Shown here: positions 58,912 through 64,000 of the stretch, piece after piece
Layout of the letters: every line of letters begins with the position of its first letter
Position numbering within the stretch: position 1 is the first letter of the stretch
Assembly: GCF_003319185.1 (NCBI RefSeq)
Contig: NZ_QOHJ01000005.1
Coordinates: 1-64,000, forward strand
From: Blastococcus sp. TF02A-30
GTDB taxonomy: Bacteria > Actinomycetota > Actinomycetes > Mycobacteriales > Geodermatophilaceae
Direction: 5' to 3'
DNA: 64,000 nt
Made by a program: the position numbers and the translations under genes
Notes under the pieces: generated by a model
What the model was told of the DNA's origin: nothing
The model's database searches: none
Seen by the model: the letters and a program-made list of their open reading frames with translations, nothing else

Positions 58912-61275
58912 CTACACCGGCGTGTCGGCCCCCACGGCGGCACCGGTCGCGGCCGCCAGGGCGGCGTCCACCCGCCGCCGCTGGTCGGGGTCCACCGGCG
59001 ACCCCGACGGGTTGCAGACGTAGAAGCAGTCCACCGCGTCGCCGCCGAGGGTCTCGATCCGGGCCGAGGTCACGTCGAGCCCCTCCCCCGCGATCGCGGC
59101 GGTGAGCCGGTAGAGCAGCCCGGTGCGGTCGCCGGCGCGCACCTCGACGATGCCGGTCGCGTCCCCGCTGACCTCGCCGTTGTGCCAGGAGATCCGCGGC
59201 GGCACGGTGCGCCCGCTGTCCTGGCGGTAGTCCGCCTCGCGCTGCCGCAGCCGCTGGGCCAGCGGGAGGCTGCCCTCGAGCGCGGCCCGCACGCCGTCGG
59301 CCAGGATCTCCGGCACCGGTGCCCGGCCGAACCGCGGGCGGACGGCGAACACGCTGGTCGCGTACCCGTCCTCGACGGTGATCTTCGCCGCCCGGACGTC
59401 GAGCTGGTTGAGCGCCAGCACACCGGCGCAGGTGCTGAGCAGGCCCGGCCGGTCGGGTGCCCCGATCGTCACCTGCTGGCCGTCCGCGACGTCCTCGATG
59501 CCGACCGTGACCAGCCCCGCCGCGCCGGGGATGCCGGGGACGGGCGAGGTCACCTGCGGGGTGACCGGGTGGAGCACCGGCTCCGCCTCCCCGGCCGGCA
59601 GGCCGCCGAGCCGGCCGGCCACCCGTGCCACCAGTGCGGCGACCAGGTGCGCCTTCCACGGCGACCACGCCGAGGCGCTGGTCGCCGCTCCGTCGGCCTG
59701 CGCGAGGGCGTGCAGCAGGTGCAGCACCGCGGCGTCGGAGCCGATGGTCTCCGCGACGCGCTCGATGGTGGCCGGGTCGTCGATGTCGCGACGGGTGGCG
59801 GTGGCCGGCAGCAGCAGGTGGTGGCGCACCAGGGTGGCGATCGTGGCGACGTCGGCCGGCGCGAAGCCCATCCGGGTGGCGATGGTGGCCGCGATCGGCT
59901 CACCCACCTCGCTGTGGTCGCCCGGCCAGCCCTTGCCGATGTCGTGCAGCAGCGCGGAGACCAGCAGCAGGTCGGGCCGGTCGACGTCGCGGGTGAGCTC
60001 GGCCGCGGCGGCGGCGGCCTCCACCAGGTGCCGGTCGACGGTGAACCGGTGCCAGGGGTGGCGCTGCGGCAGCGAGCGGACGCGGTCCCACTCGGGCAGC
60101 AGCCGGGTGAGCAGGCCCTCCTGGTCCAGCTGCTCCAGCACGCCCACGGCCGACCGCCCGCTGGCCAGCAGCCGCAGGAAGGACCAGCGCACCTCGGCCG
60201 GCCAGGGCTCCGGCACCGGCTGGCCGTGCACGGCGAGCACCTTGAGCGTGTAGGGCGACAGCAGCAGGTCGGCGCGGGCGGCGGCCGCGGCCGCGCGCAG
60301 CAGCAGACCGGGGTCGGCCGCGGGCTTCGCCCCCTGGGCCAGCACGACCTCGTCGCCCTGGCGCACCACGCCCTCGGCCAGGGGCTCGCGACGCACGCGG
60401 CGGTAGCGCCCCCGGGGACGGCGGACCAGCGCGGCCTCCACCCGGCGCCACGTCTCGTCGGCCACGAAGGCCAGCCGCCGCCCGGCCAGGCTCACCTCGC
60501 GCAGCAGCGCGTCCTCGTCGGCCAGGCCCAGCGCCTCGGCGACCGGGCGCTGCTCCTGCCGGACCAGGACGTCGCCGGAGCGCCCGGTGCGCCGGCGCAG
60601 CTCGTCGCGGACGTCGAGGAGGAACGCGTAGGCCTGCTCCACCTCCTCGGAGGGCTCGTCGGCCAGCTGCGCGGCGGCCACCGCCCGGAGCACCTGCGCC
60701 TCGCGCAGCCCGCCGTAGGCCTCCTTGAGGTCCGGTTCGAGGAGGAAGGCCAGCTCGCCCAGCTGGCGGGCGCGCTCGCGGCGCAGGTCCCGCAGCGCCG
60801 GCAGCAGCTTCGCCGCCGTCTGCCGCCAGCTGCCGAGGGTCGCCGTCCGGAGCCGGGAGGCCAGCTCCGCGTCACCCGCGACGAGACGGGCGTCCAGCAG
60901 GCCGAGACCGGCCTTCACGTCCGCGCCGGCGACGGCGACGGCGTCGGCGACCGACCGGACCGAGTGGTCCAGCCGCAGGCCGGCGTCCCAGACGGGGTAC
61001 CAGAGGGCGTCGGCGACCGCGGCGATCTCCGGCCGGCCGTCGTGCACGAGCACCAGGTCGAGGTCGCCGTGCGGCGGGAGCTCCCGGCGTCCCAGGCTGC
61101 CGACGGCGACCAGCGCGATCCCCTCGGTGCCGGTGCGCGGGGGCGGCCCCCCGCGGCGCGGACGCGGCGGCGGCGTGCCCGCCACCGCGTCGTCCAGCAG
61201 ACCCGACAGCCACCCGTCGATCGCCCGCACGCGCTCGGCGCGGGTCAGGCCGGGCAGCGCCTCGGTGTCCAGCAC
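58912..61275 (-). CDS. glnD: PII nucleotidyltransferase GlnD
   Basis: Modifies and demodifies the PII protein according to nitrogen status; in actinobacteria it adenylylates GlnK. The 787-aa protein has the nucleotidyltransferase motif GSLGRRELPPHGDLDLVLV, a GlnD linker, an HD domain with SALLHDIGKGWPGDHSEVGE, and two ACT domains (APDRPGLLSTCAGVLA and AGDRTGLLYRLTAAIA). GTG at 61275 with GGAGGG ahead. Separated from glnB by a strong hairpin. Confidence 0.96.
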   Translation of the reverse strand: MLDTEALPGLTRAERVRAIDGWLSGLLDDAVAGTPPPRPRRGGPPPRTGTEGIALVAVGSLGRRELPPHGDLDLVLVHDGRPEIAAVADALWYPVWDAGLRLDHSVRSVADAVAVAGADVKAGLGLLDARLVAGDAELASRLRTATLGSWRQTAAKLLPALRDLRRERARQLGELAFLLEPDLKEAYGGLREAQVLRAVAAAQLADEPSEEVEQAYAFLLDVRDELRRRTGRSGDVLVRQEQRPVAEALGLADEDALLREVSLAGRRLAFVADETWRRVEAALVRRPRGRYRRVRREPLAEGVVRQGDEVVLAQGAKPAADPGLLLRAAAAAARADLLLSPYTLKVLAVHGQPVPEPWPAEVRWSFLRLLASGRSAVGVLEQLDQEGLLTRLLPEWDRVRSLPQRHPWHRFTVDRHLVEAAAAAAELTRDVDRPDLLLVSALLHDIGKGWPGDHSEVGEPIAATIATRMGFAPADVATIATLVRHHLLLPATATRRDIDDPATIERVAETIGSDAAVLHLLHALAQADGAATSASAWSPWKAHLVAALVARVAGRLGGLPAGEAEPVLHPVTPQVTSPVPGIPGAAGLVTVGIEDVADGQQVTIGAPDRPGLLSTCAGVLALNQLDVRAAKITVEDGYATSVFAVRPRFGRAPVPEILADGVRAALEGSLPLAQRLRQREADYRQDSGRTVPPRISWHNGEVSGDATGIVEVRAGDRTGLLYRLTAAIAGEGLDVTSARIETLGGDAVDCFYVCNPSGSPVDPDQRRRVDAALAAATGAAVGADTPV

Positions 61276-61322
61276 GGTGGGCCCTCCGCAGGTCGTCGGT
61301 CGGGGATCTCCCCGGAAAGGGA

Positions 61323-61360
61323 GCCGGCCGGGGCGGTGGTCACCCACCACCCCGGCCGGC
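61323..61360 (-). terminator. Terminator between glnB and glnD
   Basis: GCCGGCCGGGGYGGTGG and its complement form a 17-bp stem (61323-61339 with 61344-61360) around TCAC, with one pair that is U-G only in the minus-strand RNA. It would reduce glnD transcription relative to amt-glnB. Confidence 0.8.
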
Positions 61361-61375
61361 GTTCAGCCCGGAGGG

Positions 61376-63042
<1,667 letters not shown>

Positions 63043-63140
63043 GGCAACCTCCTGAGTGGGTCGTCGGCACGGGGCCGGATCGGTGGACGCCGACGCGCTC
63101 GGGCCGAGCGGCGACGTGCAGTTCACCGTGCCGGGGACGT

Positions 63141-63180
63141 GTTTCCCCGAGCCGCGCGACGACGTTTCGCGGTCGTGAAC
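63141..63180 (-). promoter_or_regulatory. GlnR-like site upstream of amt
   Basis: On the minus strand TTCAC-N6-GAAAC, then a second GAAAC 23 bases on. The actinobacterial GlnR box is GTNAC-N6-GAAAC repeated at 22 bases; the first half fits with one mismatch, the second lacks a good GTNAC. It sits about 100 bases before the amt start. Confidence 0.5.
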
Positions 63181-63256
63181 TCCGCGCCGCGTGTCCGGCC
63201 GCTGCGTTTCGGCGGTGTTGCGCGCCCCACCGGAGCGGCCCCTCGGGGCCGGCCGG

Positions 63257-63865
63257 TCACTCGATCGGGCGGACCACCAGCGTCGCGGCGATGTCGTCGG
63301 CGAGCTCGGCGAGGTCGTCGGCCTCGTGCGCCCCGGCGGAGGCCCAGCACATCGTGATCTCGACCGCCTCCGGGTCGGGTCCGCTCGCCAGCAGCGGCGG
63401 CAGCACCCACCAGCGGACCTCCTCGACCAGCTCGCCGAGGCCGTCCTCGCGTGCGGCGGCGCGGATGCCGCGGGAGCGCACCGCCGGCCCCGCGGGCAGC
63501 GGGACGGTGGTGACGTCGGCCTCGCCCACGTGCTCCACCGTCCCCGCCAGCGCCGCCAGCTCCGCGACGTCGGTCGGCGTCTCCGGGAACCGCGACGCGG
63601 TCAGCCAGGCGTAGACGCCCACCTCGGCCTCCGGCACGAGCACGGCGGCCACGTCCTGCCCGGCGCGCGCCGGGTCGGCCGCCCACAGCAGCAGCTGCTC
63701 GGCGAGCCGGCCCACGGCCCCCGGCTGGCCGTCGATCTCGCTTAGCTCGGCGGCGGCGTCCCGGGCCCAGCCCGCCACGTCCGACCCGGGCGGCGGCAGC
63801 GGCAGCCAGCGGTCGACGAGCAGGTCCAGGCCGAGGTCGACGTCCCGGTGCGGCGCCGCGCTCAC
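63257..63865 (-). CDS. Protein of unknown function
   Basis: A 202-aa soluble protein, Ala- and acid-rich, with DRWLPLPPPGSDVAGWARD near the N-terminus, EQLLLWAADPARAGQDVAAV and a beta pattern after it (YAWLTASRFPETPTDVAEL). No signal, no membrane helix, no catalytic motif recognised. GTG at 63865 overlaps the stop of the upstream membrane protein (GTGA). Confidence 0.75.
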   Translation of the reverse strand: MSAAPHRDVDLGLDLLVDRWLPLPPPGSDVAGWARDAAAELSEIDGQPGAVGRLAEQLLLWAADPARAGQDVAAVLVPEAEVGVYAWLTASRFPETPTDVAELAALAGTVEHVGEADVTTVPLPAGPAVRSRGIRAAAREDGLGELVEEVRWWVLPPLLASGPDPEAVEITMCWASAGAHEADDLAELADDIAATLVVRPIE

Positions 63866-64000
63866 GATCGACGCACAGCCAGCCACAGGAGCAGCCCGAC
63901 CACGGCAACCGCGAGGTATCCGGCAGCCAGCCACTGCTGGACCGCGCCCTCGGCACCCCGGAGGAGCGCGGCACCGTTGAACGCGGCGAAGGCGCCGCAG
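63862..64000 (-). CDS. Membrane protein, C-terminal fragment
   Basis: The last 45 residues of a protein that starts beyond the right edge. They contain one helix (AGYLAVAVVGLLLWLAV) and end in RRS. It is translationally coupled to the following gene. Too short to identify. Confidence 0.65.
   Translation of the reverse strand, partial: CGAFAAFNGAALLRGAEGAVQQWLAAGYLAVAVVGLLLWLAVRRS

Overview
The window is 64 kb of very GC-rich chromosome (GC-rich third positions, many GTG and a few TTG starts, stop/start overlaps of the GTGA/ATGA type). Gene content and order are those of the actinobacterial core chromosome: the run dapB-M16 protease-pnp-rpsO-ribF-truB-DHH-rbfA-infB-ylxR-nusA-rimP, then PBP-lipoprotein-GNAT-ispG-rip1-dxr, rlmN-cdsA-frr-pyrH-tsf-rpsB, whiG-xerC-dprA-comM-yraN, DUF2469-rnhB-lepB-rplS-trmD-rimM-khpA-rpsP, amidohydrolase-ffh and glnD-glnB-amt is colinear, with insertions, with the Mycobacterium tuberculosis Rv2773c to Rv2920c region as I remember it. 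A WhiG-type sigma factor, long Ala/Pro/Gly-rich tails and the protein style suggest Geodermatophilaceae or a close relative (Blastococcus, Geodermatophilus, Modestobacter); that placement is inference. Almost everything lies on the minus strand; plus-strand genes are short accessory insertions.

Layout: 1-210 edge, no firm gene. 211-5599 dapB, VanZ-like, M16 protease, PNPase, S15. 5704-12284 ribF, ilvE, a MhuD-like haem monooxygenase, truB, MATE, DHH phosphoesterase, rbfA. 12346-17788 the nusA/infB operon. 18003-19794 plus-strand lipoprotein, DUF4439 ferritin-like protein and hemerythrin. 19798-26372 PBP lipoprotein, GNAT and the MEP-pathway genes ispG and dxr around the intramembrane protease rip1. 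26458-28097 DUF2631 and a secreted, anchored protein. 28017-36019 VIT, rlmN, PPK2, hydrolase, TrmH, DUF952-GNAT, cdsA, frr, pyrH. 36181-38033 tsf-rpsB. 38334-44612 M23-like protein, methyltransferase, whiG, xerC, dprA, comM, yraN. 44722-47033 small protein, NAD(P)-binding protein, DUF2469, rnhB. 47163-52060 LuxR regulator, lepB, rplS, Nudix, trmD, rimM, khpA, rpsP. 52217-56857 proS, a small acidic ORF, amidohydrolase, ffh. 57021-58635 a putative manganese riboswitch followed by a USP-like and a baeRF3 gene. 58643-63042 zinc-ribbon protein, glnD, glnB, amt. 63257-64000 an unknown protein and a membrane-protein fragment.

Functionally the window is dominated by translation (ribosomal proteins, initiation, elongation and recycling factors, rRNA and tRNA modification), protein export and membrane proteolysis (ffh, lepB, rip1), isoprenoid and phospholipid precursors (dxr, ispG, cdsA), and nitrogen sensing (amt-glnB-glnD with a GlnR-like site). 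I found no tRNA or rRNA gene, CRISPR array, transposase or prophage. The most interesting signal is non-coding: 57026-57126 has the paired end motifs of the yybP-ykoY Mn2+ riboswitch, but sits in front of genes that are not obvious transporters. Other points are a LuxR regulator without a phosphoacceptor Asp and with a repeat-rich promoter, a probable CTG start for rip1, an intergenic hairpin repeat family, and an M23-like ORF that does not stop before running antisense through its neighbour.
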